Below, one piece after another: positions 1 to 7,773 of a stretch of 64,000 nucleotides of DNA. The notes under the pieces are model-generated. The model was not told the origin of the DNA. It saw nothing but the letters and a program-made list of their open reading frames with translations, and did no database searches. A program made the translations under genes and the position numbers. The DNA is from Actinomycetospora sp. NBRC 106375 (GTDB taxonomy: Bacteria; Actinomycetota; Actinomycetes; Mycobacteriales; Pseudonocardiaceae): the NCBI RefSeq assembly GCF_030269665.1, contig NZ_BSTS01000023.1, forward strand, positions 1 through 64,000, given 5' to 3'. Position 1 is the stretch's first letter. The number at the start of each line of letters is the position of its first letter.

Positions 1-309
1 TGTGGCCGATCACCCTCTCAGGCCGGCTATCCGTCGTCGCCTTGGTAGGCCATCACCCCACCAACAAGCTGATAGACCGCGGGCCCATCCCCCACCGAAA
101 AACTTTCCACCCACCGGCATGCACCAGTAGGTCCTATCCGGTATTAGACCCAGTTTCCCAGGCTTATCCCGAAGTGGAGGGCAGGTCACCCACGTGTTAC
201 TCACCCGTTCGCCGCTCGTGTACCCCGAAGGGCCTTACCGCTCGACTTGCATGTGTTAAGCACGCCGCCAGCGTTCGTCCTGAGCCAGGATCAAACTCTC
301 CAACAAAAA
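1..309 (-). rRNA. 16S ribosomal RNA, 5' part (cut by window edge)
   Basis: Read on the minus strand, the universal 5' primer sequence AGAGTTTGATCCTGGCTCAG begins at 299 and runs leftward, followed by the conserved first variable-region framework of actinobacterial 16S rRNA. The mature 5' end is placed at about 306-309 by analogy with other actinobacteria. Only about 300 nt are inside the window; the rest of the rRNA operon lies to the left. The sequence looks pseudonocardial, but the genus cannot be fixed without a database comparison. Confidence 0.97.
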
Positions 310-448
310 ACATTGGAACAAACAGTCCCAGCAAAAACACGCCCCCTCCCACTGGCAAACAAAAGGAGGCGCCACTCAAAGAAACCCCACGACACCACAC
401 ACCCACACAAGGGCACGCAGCGCCGACGAGGACAAACACACCAAACAT

Positions 449-478
449 CGGCACACTGTTGAGTTCTCAAAGGACAAC
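449..478 (-). promoter_or_regulatory. rRNA leader boxA-like / processing motif
   Basis: On the minus strand, about 150 nt before the mature 16S end, the leader reads TTGTCCTTTGAGAACTCAAC and continues into AGTGTGCC. This block is widely conserved in actinobacterial rRNA leaders, where it is linked to antitermination (boxA-like) and leader RNA processing. The exact role here is inferred from position and similarity. Confidence 0.6.
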
Positions 479-530
479 CACACGCGCATCTACCCGACCG
501 TTTCCGGCCCAGTTCCTCGCGGTGATGACC

Positions 531-724
531 ACTGTACCCGATCGTCTTCCGGCCCGTGACCGGGGGTCCCGGTCGGCCCGGCCCGTCTCGGGCGGGTGCG
601 ATCCCTTCCGCACCGGCGACGGTGCGGTGGATCGCTGTTCTTCGACTGTACCCGGGGCTCGCGGCCCCGGTCGGCTCCCGGCCGGCCGCGTCGGCGTCCG
701 TTCCCCGGGTGCCGATCTACTGTA
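531..724 (-). promoter_or_regulatory. Possible tandem rRNA promoters (three TACAGT boxes)
   Basis: The 310-757 stretch has no gene and is the rRNA leader and promoter zone. On the minus strand the hexamer TACAGT occurs three times, at 531-536, 645-650 and 719-724. Each is preceded by G/C-rich GGG or GCG and fits a TANNNT -10 box. Clear -35 boxes are not visible at the expected spacing. Tandem promoters are usual for rRNA operons, so these are plausible P1-P3 sites. Confidence 0.35.
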
Positions 725-757
725 CGCGCCGGCACGGAGTGCGTCCGCCACCCGGGG

Positions 758-2878
758 TCAGCCGCGGCGTTGCTCCAGGTCAGCGGGCCCTTCGGTGGCC
801 GCAGCCCCGCCCGTCTGGGCGGGCGGCTCGTCGGCGACCGCGGCCGGGCGTCCCGTGGCGGCGAGCGAGCGCAGCATCGCGTTGTACTCGGCGAGCTCGC
901 GGTCGCCGTCGCGGTCGGCGCGACGGTCGCCCTGGCGCGCGGCGCGCTCGTCGGCCCGTGACCACTGCACGAGCAGCGCGATCAGCACCAGCAGCATCGG
1001 GACCTCACCGGTGGCCCACGCGAGGCCGCCGCCCGCGGTCTGGTCGGCGAGGCGGTCGACCCACGGCATCTCGAGCTGTTGGTAGAAGCCGGAGCCGATC
1101 ACCGTGTCGGAGCTCATGACGGCGATGCCGAAGAAGGCGTGAAGGGGCACGGCGACGAAGAGCAGGCCGAGCCGTCCGATGTACGGGAGCTGCCGCGGGC
1201 TCGGATCGACCCCCACGATCGGCCAGAAGAAGAGCAGGCCGACGAGCAGGAAGTGGACGTTCATCGCGATGTGCGCCCAGTGCGACTCGAGCGCGACGTC
1301 GAAGAGCCCCGAGAAGTACAGGACGTAGAAGCTGCCGACGAACAGCGCCAGGGCGACGAGCGGCTGTGTGAGGAACCGCGCGAGGGGCGAGTGGACGGCG
1401 GCCAGCACCCACTCCCGCGGTCCGGGTGGCGCGCCGGCGCCGGCCGGGGGCAGGGCACGCAGGACGAGCGTGATGGGCGCGCCGAGGACGAGCAGGATCG
1501 GGACCAGCATGTTCAGCGTCATGTGCTGGGCCATGTGGACGCTGAACATCGTCGGCGCGTACCGGCCGATTCCCGAGGACGTCGCGACCAGCAGCGCGAG
1601 GCAGCCGAGGAGCCACGCCGTCGTCCGCCCCGGCGGCCACGCGTCCCCGCGGGTCCGCAGGCGTCGCACCCCCGCCAGGTAGAGCCCGGCGAGGACCAGG
1701 GCGAGGGTGCCGAAGACGAGGTCGAAGCGCGCCGCGCCGAGCACCGCGCCCGCCGTGAACGGCTCGTCGATCGCGTAGCCGAGCAGGGCCTCGATGCGGG
1801 TGGGTTCGGGCTGGGGCACCACCGGCGGCGGGGTGCGACCGAGGGCGACGGCGACGCCGACCGTCGCGGCCATGAGCAGGACCTCGAGCCCGCCGAACCG
1901 CACGAGCGCCCGGGAGTCCCCCGCGTCGAGGGCGGGCAGGGCGCGGCGGCGGTGCCACAGTCCGAAAGCGCCCAGGACGAGCAGGGCCGCGATCTTGACC
2001 AGGATGAGGACCCCGTACGTGCTGGTGACGAGATCGCCCGGGGTGACCCGCACGAGGGTGTTCAGCACGCCCGAGATCGCGAGCACGATCCAGCAGACCA
2101 GCGCCACCGCGGAGAAGCGGCGGGCGGCCAGCCCCGGGTGCCGGCCCCCGGCCACGAGGTGGGTGACCACCGCGACGAGCCCGCCCACCCAGACCGCAGC
2201 CGCCAGCACGTGCAGCAGCAGGCTGTTGGTCGCGACGTCGTGGTCGCTGCCCCCGGCCGAGTGACCGGTGAGCGCGAGCGGCAGCAGGCCCACGAGCGCC
2301 AGCCCGCAGCCCACGACCGTGCCGCCCCACCCGAGCACGGCGCGGGTGATGCCCAGGACGACCAGGGCGACGAGCGCGGTGAGCGCCCAGGCCGTCGTGG
2401 CCTCGATGCCCGGCACGGCGGTGGCGAGCACGCGCAGGTCGAGCATCTCGCCGACCGGACGTCCGTACGCGTCGGCGGTGCTGAGCGGGATCATCAGCAG
2501 CGCGGCGACCGACCACGCGCCCGCGCCCCACGTCGCGATCCGCACCGCGCGGTAGCCGTCGGCGGTCAGCGACCCCGACGAGGACGGCGGCGTGAAGAAC
2601 CCCGCGAACAGCAGGAACCCGATGGTCACGGCGGCCGCCGCCTGGCTCGCGGCCCGCACGACGGGCAGCGCGTAGACGGTCAGCGCCCCGGGGTCGGGCA
2701 GTCCGAGGCGGGCGAACGTCGCGGCGCCCGACAGCGTGCTCAGCGCCAGCGCCACGACCGCCGCCACGGCCAGCACCGGCGCCACCTGCGAGGCGAACAG
2801 CGCCCCGGTCGTGGCCGGTCGCGCCGACGGCGCGGCGGGCTCCGGCACGTCGGCCGGCGGCGGGGTCGTCGTGGCCAC
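758..2878 (-). CDS. Fused copper-resistance CopD / cytochrome oxidase assembly CtaG membrane protein
   Basis: A 706-residue polytopic membrane protein starting at GTG 2878. The N-terminal half has a CopD/YcnJ-like set of hydrophobic helices with a HSAGGSDHD histidine motif. The C-terminal half matches the caa3-type CtaG family, including HMAQHMTLNML and later histidine-containing helices. Actinobacteria commonly carry this fusion, and it is thought to handle copper for cytochrome oxidase or copper tolerance; substrate and direction of transport are inferred. The C-terminus is a charged cytoplasmic tail ending about 450 nt upstream of the rRNA gene. It is transcribed divergently from tRNA-Arg. 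Confidence 0.88.
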   Translation of the reverse strand: MATTTPPPADVPEPAAPSARPATTGALFASQVAPVLAVAAVVALALSTLSGAATFARLGLPDPGALTVYALPVVRAASQAAAAVTIGFLLFAGFFTPPSSSGSLTADGYRAVRIATWGAGAWSVAALLMIPLSTADAYGRPVGEMLDLRVLATAVPGIEATTAWALTALVALVVLGITRAVLGWGGTVVGCGLALVGLLPLALTGHSAGGSDHDVATNSLLLHVLAAAVWVGGLVAVVTHLVAGGRHPGLAARRFSAVALVCWIVLAISGVLNTLVRVTPGDLVTSTYGVLILVKIAALLVLGAFGLWHRRRALPALDAGDSRALVRFGGLEVLLMAATVGVAVALGRTPPPVVPQPEPTRIEALLGYAIDEPFTAGAVLGAARFDLVFGTLALVLAGLYLAGVRRLRTRGDAWPPGRTTAWLLGCLALLVATSSGIGRYAPTMFSVHMAQHMTLNMLVPILLVLGAPITLVLRALPPAGAGAPPGPREWVLAAVHSPLARFLTQPLVALALFVGSFYVLYFSGLFDVALESHWAHIAMNVHFLLVGLLFFWPIVGVDPSPRQLPYIGRLGLLFVAVPLHAFFGIAVMSSDTVIGSGFYQQLEMPWVDRLADQTAGGGLAWATGEVPMLLVLIALLVQWSRADERAARQGDRRADRDGDRELAEYNAMLRSLAATGRPAAVADEPPAQTGGAAATEGPADLEQRRG

Positions 2879-2940
2879 GCCACCAGGGTAGGTCGCCCGC
2901 GTCTCGTGCCCGTCGGCTCGGGCTACGCTCCCCGGGCGGA

Positions 2941-3013
2941 GCCCCCGTAGCGCAACGGATAGCGCATCGGCCTTCTAATCCGACGGTTGCAGGTTCGAGT
3001 CCTGCCGGGGGCA
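2941..3013 (+). tRNA. tRNA-Arg (anticodon TCT)
   Basis: A complete cloverleaf: acceptor strands GCCCCCG (2941-2947) and CGGGGGC (3006-3012) pair over 7 bp, discriminator A is at 3013, and the T-arm carries GGTTCGAGTCC. The anticodon loop CTTCTAA gives anticodon TCT, which reads AGA arginine codons. CCA is not encoded. Confidence 0.96.
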
Positions 3014-3065
3014 CTCGGACCGGACGCGGGCGGTGACGGCCCGCCGGCGACCGCCATCTGCCGAC

Positions 3066-3512
3066 CTACCAGGCCTGCGGCTCGAGCTCCGCGCTCATCT
3101 CCCGCCACGTCAACGGCTCGGCGCAGTGCCCGCAGGTCAGCCGCGGCGCGGCCGCGTGGCCGCAGCCGCGGTGGACGAGGCGGACCGGCGGGACGTCGTT
3201 CTCGTAGGTGTCGCCCCACGTCATCAGGGCGACGAGGACGGGATAGAGGTCGGCGCCCTTCGCCGTGAGCCGGTACTCGTGACGCGGCGGGGCGTCCTGG
3301 TAGAGCACCCGCTCGAGGACGCCCTCGGCGGTGAGCACGCGGAGCCGGTCGTTGAGGACGTTGGCGCCCAGGCCCAGCTTCGTGCGGAAGTGCTCGTAGC
3401 GCCGCTCCCCGCGGAAGCACTCGCGCAGGATCATCATCGTCCAGCGCTCGCCGATGACCGACCACGTGCGCGCCACCGAGCAGTAGACGTCGCCCAACTC
3501 GTCGTGCTTCAC
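3066..3512 (-). CDS. HxlR-family winged-helix transcriptional regulator
   Basis: A 148-residue protein from GTG 3512. The core, with VYCSVARTWSVIGERWTMM and the recognition-helix region FRTKLGLGANVLNDRLRVL, is characteristic of HxlR/DUF24 regulators, which bind DNA as dimers and often sense redox or electrophilic stress. An upstream in-frame ATG at 3617 would add 35 unstructured residues and overlap the divergent gene, so the GTG is preferred. The C-terminus has two CxxC-like pairs (RGCGH and CGHC), a possible metal or redox site. The gene is divergent from a tautomerase, and the intergenic region holds two palindromes of the spacing HxlR proteins bind. Confidence 0.88.
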   Translation of the reverse strand: MKHDELGDVYCSVARTWSVIGERWTMMILRECFRGERRYEHFRTKLGLGANVLNDRLRVLTAEGVLERVLYQDAPPRHEYRLTAKGADLYPVLVALMTWGDTYENDVPPVRLVHRGCGHAAAPRLTCGHCAEPLTWREMSAELEPQAW

Positions 3513-3525
3513 GGCCGCAGGATAA

Positions 3526-3540
3526 GACTCTTTTCGAGTC
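3526..3540. promoter_or_regulatory. Operator-like palindrome 1 (HxlR type)
   Basis: GACTCttttcGAGTC is a perfect inverted repeat with 5-bp arms, lying 14 bp upstream of the HxlR start codon. It contains ACT-N7-AGT, the spacing known for YodB/HxlR-family operators (TACT-N7-AGTA). Its position fits autoregulation. Binding is inferred. Confidence 0.6.
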
Positions 3541-3580
3541 CGTGCTGGTTGCTGGCTCGCGGCGGTCCCGTTACGGTCGC

Positions 3581-3593
3581 ACTCGATTCGAGT
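3581..3593. promoter_or_regulatory. Operator-like palindrome 2 (HxlR type)
   Basis: ACTCgattcGAGT repeats the same ACT-N7-AGT pattern as the 3526 site and shares 11 of 13 bases with its core. The two centres are 54 bp apart, close to five helical turns. The site is 22 bp before the tautomerase start and could control that gene. Confidence 0.6.
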
Positions 3594-3615
3594 CCGACCC
3601 GTCCCGGAGGCGAGC

Positions 3616-4005
3616 ATGCCCTTCTACCAGTTCACCGTCCCCACCGGCGGCGCGACGCTGCGGCACAAGGCCGAGGTGGCCGCGGCGATGACGAAGGTGC
3701 ACGCCGAGGTCACGGGCGCACCCGGTGCCTACGTCCACTGCTCCTTCGTCGAGGTCCCGGCGGAGAGCATCTTCGTGGCCGGCGAGCCGGTCAGCGGCCC
3801 GCGCATGGTGGGGCTGATCCGGGAGGGCCGGTCGCCCGAGGTGCGCGGCCGGCTGCTGCACGGTCTCGCCGACGCCTGGTGCGAGATCACCGGCGACCGC
3901 AAGGAGGACGTGGCGGTCTTCCTCACCGAGGTCCCCGGCGCGAACGTCCTCGAGGACGGCGCCGTCCTCCCCGAGGCCGCCGACGATCCCGGCGCCATCG
4001 CCTGA
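3616..4005 (+). CDS. 4-oxalocrotonate tautomerase / cis-CaaD-like family protein
   Basis: A 129-residue protein with MPFYQF at the N-terminus. Removal of Met exposes Pro1, the catalytic base of the tautomerase superfamily. The double-length form with an internal arginine-rich segment (LIREGRSPEVRGRLL) matches the tautomerase_3/cis-3-chloroacrylic acid dehalogenase-like group rather than the 60-residue 4-OT subunit. The natural substrate cannot be read from sequence. Ribosome site GGAGGCG precedes ATG 3616. The divergent HxlR gene and shared operators suggest control by that regulator, perhaps in response to a reactive carbonyl or quinone. Confidence 0.82.
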   Translation: MPFYQFTVPTGGATLRHKAEVAAAMTKVHAEVTGAPGAYVHCSFVEVPAESIFVAGEPVSGPRMVGLIREGRSPEVRGRLLHGLADAWCEITGDRKEDVAVFLTEVPGANVLEDGAVLPEAADDPGAIA

Positions 4006-4007
4006 CC

Positions 4008-4628
4008 TCACGCCCGCCGGCGCGCCTGCACCACGGCGTCGACACCGTCGTCGGCGGTGTCGCGCGGACGGTCCTCGGCGACGAGCACGTCCCAGCGGGC
4101 GGGGTCGAGCACCGACAGCGCCTCGTCGACCGACACCTGCGTCTGGCCCGCGGCGCGGGTCGGGGCGCCGGTGGCCGGGTCCACGGGGCGGTGGCCGGCG
4201 AGCAGCAGCGTCCCGCCGGGCGCGACGCCGGTGGCGAGCCGGGCCACCATGTCCGGCACCGACCCCGCCACGTGGACGTGCAGGCTGGTCACGAGGTCGA
4301 AATGAGCCGTCGGCGGCGTCCACACCCCGAGGTCGCCCTGGACCCATGTGACGCGTCCGGCCAGCCCGAGTCCCTCCGCACGGGACCGGGCGTGGGCGAG
4401 CGCGGTGGCCGCGAAGTCGACGGCCGTGACCCGCCAGCCCCGCCCGGCGAGCCAGAGCGTCTCGGCGCCGTGGCCCGCGCCGGCGTCCAGGGCGAGGCCC
4501 GCCCCGAGCTCCGCGGCCACCGCCGTCAGTCGGGGGTTCGGCGGGCGACGGGAGACCCCCGCCGCGTCGCGCTCGAGCACCTGCCCCCAGCGCCGTTCCC
4601 AGGAGCCCTGGTCGAACGCGTCGGTCAC
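4008..4628 (-). CDS. Class I SAM-dependent methyltransferase
   Basis: A 206-residue Rossmann-fold methyltransferase. Motif I (LALDAGAGHGAETLWLA) binds S-adenosylmethionine, the acidic residue after strand 2 is in VTAVDFA, and motif post-I is in VTWVQGDL. There is no substrate domain beyond the core, so the acceptor is unknown; small-molecule and tellurite/thiol-type methyltransferases share this size. The GTG start at 4628 overlaps the stop of a 41-residue ORF (GTGA), so translation is probably coupled. The 3' end converges on the tautomerase gene with a 2-bp gap. Confidence 0.85.
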   Translation of the reverse strand: MTDAFDQGSWERRWGQVLERDAAGVSRRPPNPRLTAVAAELGAGLALDAGAGHGAETLWLAGRGWRVTAVDFAATALAHARSRAEGLGLAGRVTWVQGDLGVWTPPTAHFDLVTSLHVHVAGSVPDMVARLATGVAPGGTLLLAGHRPVDPATGAPTRAAGQTQVSVDEALSVLDPARWDVLVAEDRPRDTADDGVDAVVQARRRA

Positions 4629-4750
4629 GCCGACACCTCCACGAGCCCGTCGAGCCCGTGCGCGCGGTCGCCGAGCACCCGCCGGCACACCGCCGCCTCC
4701 ACCTCGTGCGCGAACGGCCCGAGGGGGTCCGTCTCCTCCGTGTCGGTCAT
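4625..4750 (-). CDS. Small 41-residue protein coupled to the methyltransferase
   Basis: A short ORF from ATG 4750 with a textbook ribosome site GGAGGTGA eight bases upstream; it ends in TGA 4625-4627, overlapping the methyltransferase GTG by four bases. It begins MTDTEETDPLGPFAHEVEAA and continues with one cysteine (Cys22), a basic CRRVLGDRAH patch and an acidic tail. It has no signal peptide or membrane segment. It may be a leader that drives methyltransferase translation, a small partner protein or a modified peptide; no family is recognised. Confidence 0.55.
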   Translation of the reverse strand: MTDTEETDPLGPFAHEVEAAVCRRVLGDRAHGLDGLVEVSA

Positions 4751-4909
4751 CGTCGATCACCTCCGACCACACGGTGGTCCCGCCGGGGGCGAGCCGCCAG
4801 GATTCTTGCCGGAACAGCAAGTCCGCGACCCGAGGTCGCGCGGGCACCCTCGCACCGTCCGCCGACGACGCCCTTGTCCGGATCGTCCCGAGCGCGGTTG
4901 GCTCGCCGG

Positions 4910-5461
4910 GTGTTCTCCGAGCTCCCCGCCTTCGCGGCCTGGCGGTTCGTCGACGGTGTCGACGGCTTCGAGGTCCTCTACACCGCGCCGGGCCGGCTGC
5001 GCGGGCACACGTCCGCCGTCGAGGACGGGCTGCCCTACGCCGTGCGCTACGACATCACGCTCGACGAGCACTGGCGGACGCGTGGCGCCCGGGTCCGGAA
5101 CGACACGCTGGACGGCCCGCGCGAGGTCGTCCTCGCCTCCGACGGGGCCGGGACCTGGACCGTCGACGGCGCGCCCGCGCCGCACCTCGACGGGCTCGTC
5201 GACGTGGACGTCGAGGCGTCCGCCTGCACCAACACGCTGCCGGTGCACCGGCTGCCGCTGCCGACCGGCGAGATGACGACGGCGTCGGCGGTCTACGTGC
5301 GCGCCCTCGACCTCGCCGTCGTCCGGCTCGACCAGACCTACCGCCGGCTCGACGACCACCGGTTCGCGTACACGTCCGAGGGCGACTTCTCGTGCGTCAT
5401 CACCTATGACGACGGCGGCGTCGTCGTCGACTACCTCGGCGTCGCGCGGCGCTTCGCGTAG
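4910..5461 (+). CDS. Putative glycolipid-binding family protein
   Basis: A 183-residue soluble protein whose conserved stretches (AAWRFVDGVDGFEVLYT, VRYDITLDEHW, LDGLVDVDVEASACTNTLPV) match the putative glycolipid-binding family (PF06475). Members form a beta-rich single domain, and the glycolipid link is structural rather than biochemical. GTG 4910 is chosen because similarity starts there; in-frame TTG codons at 4898 and 4874 are possible, and no strong ribosome site is visible. It is followed by an ArsR-type regulator on the same strand. Confidence 0.72.
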   Translation: MFSELPAFAAWRFVDGVDGFEVLYTAPGRLRGHTSAVEDGLPYAVRYDITLDEHWRTRGARVRNDTLDGPREVVLASDGAGTWTVDGAPAPHLDGLVDVDVEASACTNTLPVHRLPLPTGEMTTASAVYVRALDLAVVRLDQTYRRLDDHRFAYTSEGDFSCVITYDDGGVVVDYLGVARRFA

Positions 5462-5469
5462 GGCTCCTG

Positions 5470-5487
5470 TATCAGTCGTCGCTGATA
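5470..5487. promoter_or_regulatory. Operator-like palindrome upstream of ArsR-type gene
   Basis: TATCAGtcgtcgCTGATA is a perfect 6-bp inverted repeat with a 6-bp spacer, 10 bp before the regulator's GTG start. This placement is typical for autorepression by an ArsR-fold dimer. Because it sits at the start codon, bound protein would block transcription initiation. Confidence 0.6.
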
Positions 5488-5497
5488 CCGTCGGGCG

Positions 5498-5836
5498 GTG
5501 CACGCCATGGACGTGCTCGGCGACCCCGTCCGGCGGCGGATCCTCGAGCTGCTCGCCGACGGGGAGCGGACGTCGGGGGCGGTGGTCGAGCGGATCCGCG
5601 AGGAGTTCGGCATCTCGCAGCCGGGCGTCTCGCAGCACCTGCGGGTGCTGCGGGAGCACGGGCTGGCGACGGTGCGCGCCGAGGGCACGCGGCGGCTCTA
5701 CGCCGTCGACGCGGACGGGCTGCGGGAGGTCGACGACTGGCTCGGCCCGTTCCGGCGGTTCTGGGAGCAGCGTCTCGACGCGCTGGGCACCGAGATCGCC
5801 CGCGGGCAGCGCGCCCGCCGGGGAGGAGACGCGTGA
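5498..5836 (+). CDS. ArsR-family winged-helix regulator
   Basis: A 112-residue winged-helix protein. ALGDP-type opening (VLGDPVRRRILELLADGE), a helix-turn-helix around FGISQPGVSQHLRVLREHGL and a wing (VRAEGTRRLYAV) are typical ArsR features. The metal-binding ELCVCDL-type motif is absent, so it is probably the non-metal class that often controls START/AHSA1 or metabolic genes. The start is GTG 5498 or ATG 5507. A perfect palindrome lies immediately upstream, and the next gene starts within the stop codon (GTGA), forming a two-gene operon. Confidence 0.88.
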   Translation: MHAMDVLGDPVRRRILELLADGERTSGAVVERIREEFGISQPGVSQHLRVLREHGLATVRAEGTRRLYAVDADGLREVDDWLGPFRRFWEQRLDALGTEIARGQRARRGGDA

Positions 5837-6291
5837 GGGCCTACGTCGCCAGCCCGTACGGCTTCGCCGAGTCGACCAGGACCTGGTACGAGACGACGCT
5901 GCTGCCGCGCCTGCGGGAGCACGTCGACGTCATCGACCCCTGGACCGTCCAGCCGGAGGCCGCCGGGCACGACCCCGCGGCGACGTGGCTCGCGCTCGGC
6001 GAGCGTCACCTGCGCACCATCGAGCACGAGGCGGACCTGGTCGTCGCCTGCCTCGACCAGGAGCCGCCCGACAACGGGACGGTCGTCGAGGTCGCGTGGG
6101 CCGCGGCGCACGGGAAGCCCGTGCTGGCCTACCGCGACGACCTGCGCCAGGGCGGCGAGGAGGGGCTGCGCTACAACCTCATGATCGGCGCGGCCGTCCG
6201 GCGCAGCGGGGGCGTCGAGGTCGCCGACCTGGACGCGCTGACGGCGGCGCTCCGTCGGTACACCGGCCCCGCGACAGTGACCGGCGAGTAG
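5833..6291 (+). CDS. Nucleoside 2-deoxyribosyltransferase-like protein
   Basis: A 152-residue protein with the fold signature of nucleoside 2-deoxyribosyltransferases: YVASPYGFAESTR at the N-terminus and ADLVVACLDQEPPDNGTVVEVAWAAAHGKPVLAYR, which includes the DxGTxxEVGxA-like catalytic region. Such enzymes swap or hydrolyse the base on deoxyribonucleosides or related N-glycosides. The real substrate is unknown, as many family members are sequence-divergent hydrolases. GTG 5833 overlaps the upstream regulator stop, so the two genes are probably co-expressed under the 5470-5487 operator. Confidence 0.8.
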   Translation: MRAYVASPYGFAESTRTWYETTLLPRLREHVDVIDPWTVQPEAAGHDPAATWLALGERHLRTIEHEADLVVACLDQEPPDNGTVVEVAWAAAHGKPVLAYRDDLRQGGEEGLRYNLMIGAAVRRSGGVEVADLDALTAALRRYTGPATVTGE

Positions 6292-6348
6292 GTCACACTG
6301 ACGGCGGACACGTCCGGCAGGGCGTGCCAGGGTCGGGAGGGGACCGAA

Positions 6349-7773
6349 TTGGCGACGATGTCGTTCCGGGACGCGATGTTCCTGCTGGCGGAGTCGCGGG
6401 AGCGACCCACCCACGTCGGCTCGCTGATGCTCTTCGACCGACCCGAGGGCGCGGGCCCGGACTTCCTCGCCGACCTGCACCGCCACCTCGTCTCCGGTGA
6501 CGTCGAGATCGCGCCGCTGTTCCGCAGGCGCGCGACGCGCGGGCTGTCGACGCTGGGCCAGTGGGCGTGGGCGACCGACGACGACGTCGACATCGAGTAC
6601 CACGTGCGGCTCTCCGCGCTCCCGCGTCCGGGACGCATCCGCGAGCTCCTCGAGCTCGTCTCGCGGCTGCACGGCAGCCTGCTCGACCGGCACCGGCCGC
6701 TCTGGGAGTTCCACCTCATCGAGGGCGTGGAGGGCGACCGCTTCGCCGTCTACGGCAAGATCCACCACGCGATGATGGACGGGGTGCGGTCCATCCGGCA
6801 CCTCGAGAAGGCGCTGAGCACCGACCCCGACCGCCGCGAGATGGCGCCGTTCTGGGCGGTCGACCCGCGGCCGGGCCGCGAGAGCCGGCCGGCGGGTGAG
6901 AAGGCGCCGGCGCCCTCGGGCATCCTCGGCGGGGCGCGGGAGTACCTCGGCGGCGCCCTGCGGACCGCGGGCACGCTCGCCGAGACCGTCGGGCAGACCC
7001 TCAACGTGGGGCCGGCGCTCGCGTCGTCGATCTACCGCGGCGTCGTCGAGCACGACCTGGCCCTGCCGTTCGAGGCGCCGCCCACCATGCTCAACGTCCC
7101 GATCACGGGGGCCCGGCGGTTCGCCGCGGAGTCCTGGCCGCTCAAGCGCATCCAGCGGGTCCGCGAACGGACCGGCACCACGGTCAACGACGTGATGCTC
7201 GCGATGAGCGCGGGCGCCCTGCGCCGCTACCTCGAGGCGCACGAGGGCCTGCCCGAGAAGCCGCTGGTGGCCGCGCTGCCCGTCGCGCTCGAGGACGCGG
7301 GCTCGGGCAACGCGCTCGGCGCCATCCTCGTCAACCTGGCCACGAACGAGCCCGACCCCGCCGCGCGGCTCGCGAAGATCCGGCAGTCGGGCCTCGCGGC
7401 CAAGGAGAACCTGCAGGGCCGCGACCCGATGACGATCGCCGCGCTCTCGGCGGCCGTCGCCGCACCCGTCGGGCTGGGGCTGGTCCCGGGCTCGTCGGCG
7501 GTGAACCAGGGCTTCAACCTGATCATCTCGAACGTGCCCGGGCCGAAGGACCCCCTGTACTGGGAGGGCGCGAAGCTCGAGGGCATCTACCCGATCTCGG
7601 TGCCGCTCGACGGGCAGGCGCTGAACATCACCGTGCTGTCCTACGCGGACGACATGGAGATCGGCGTGACCGGCGACCGCCGGGCCGTGCCGCACCTGCA
7701 GCACCTGCTGGGCTACCTCGAGGACGCGCTGGTGGAGCTGGAAGCGGTGGCGGACGCCGCCGACGACGACTAG
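6349..7773 (+). CDS. Wax ester synthase / diacylglycerol acyltransferase (WS/DGAT)
   Basis: A 474-residue WS/DGAT-family acyltransferase that joins acyl-CoA to long-chain alcohols or diacylglycerol for storage lipids. The catalytic motif HHAMMDG is at residues 139-145, and the family motif NVPGPKDPLYW is near residue 400. TTG 6349 is favoured because the GGGAGGGG ribosome site ends six bases upstream; ATG 6358 is the alternative. The end overlaps the convergent gluconokinase by four bases. An acyl-CoA reductase and acyl-CoA synthetase at 52-56 kb could supply alcohol and acyl-CoA, though they are not linked. Confidence 0.93.
   Translation: MATMSFRDAMFLLAESRERPTHVGSLMLFDRPEGAGPDFLADLHRHLVSGDVEIAPLFRRRATRGLSTLGQWAWATDDDVDIEYHVRLSALPRPGRIRELLELVSRLHGSLLDRHRPLWEFHLIEGVEGDRFAVYGKIHHAMMDGVRSIRHLEKALSTDPDRREMAPFWAVDPRPGRESRPAGEKAPAPSGILGGAREYLGGALRTAGTLAETVGQTLNVGPALASSIYRGVVEHDLALPFEAPPTMLNVPITGARRFAAESWPLKRIQRVRERTGTTVNDVMLAMSAGALRRYLEAHEGLPEKPLVAALPVALEDAGSGNALGAILVNLATNEPDPAARLAKIRQSGLAAKENLQGRDPMTIAALSAAVAAPVGLGLVPGSSAVNQGFNLIISNVPGPKDPLYWEGAKLEGIYPISVPLDGQALNITVLSYADDMEIGVTGDRRAVPHLQHLLGYLEDALVELEAVADAADDD

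Noticed and set aside
1079-2950. Long open frame antisense to the CopD-CtaG gene
   Set aside because: Its composition (runs of Arg, Gly, Asp, Glu) is the mirror of a GC-rich gene; the opposite strand encodes a clear membrane protein.
3033-5276. Single 747-residue plus-strand open frame
   Set aside because: It spans four separate genes on both strands and has no domain; the tautomerase and glycolipid-binding genes use other frames.
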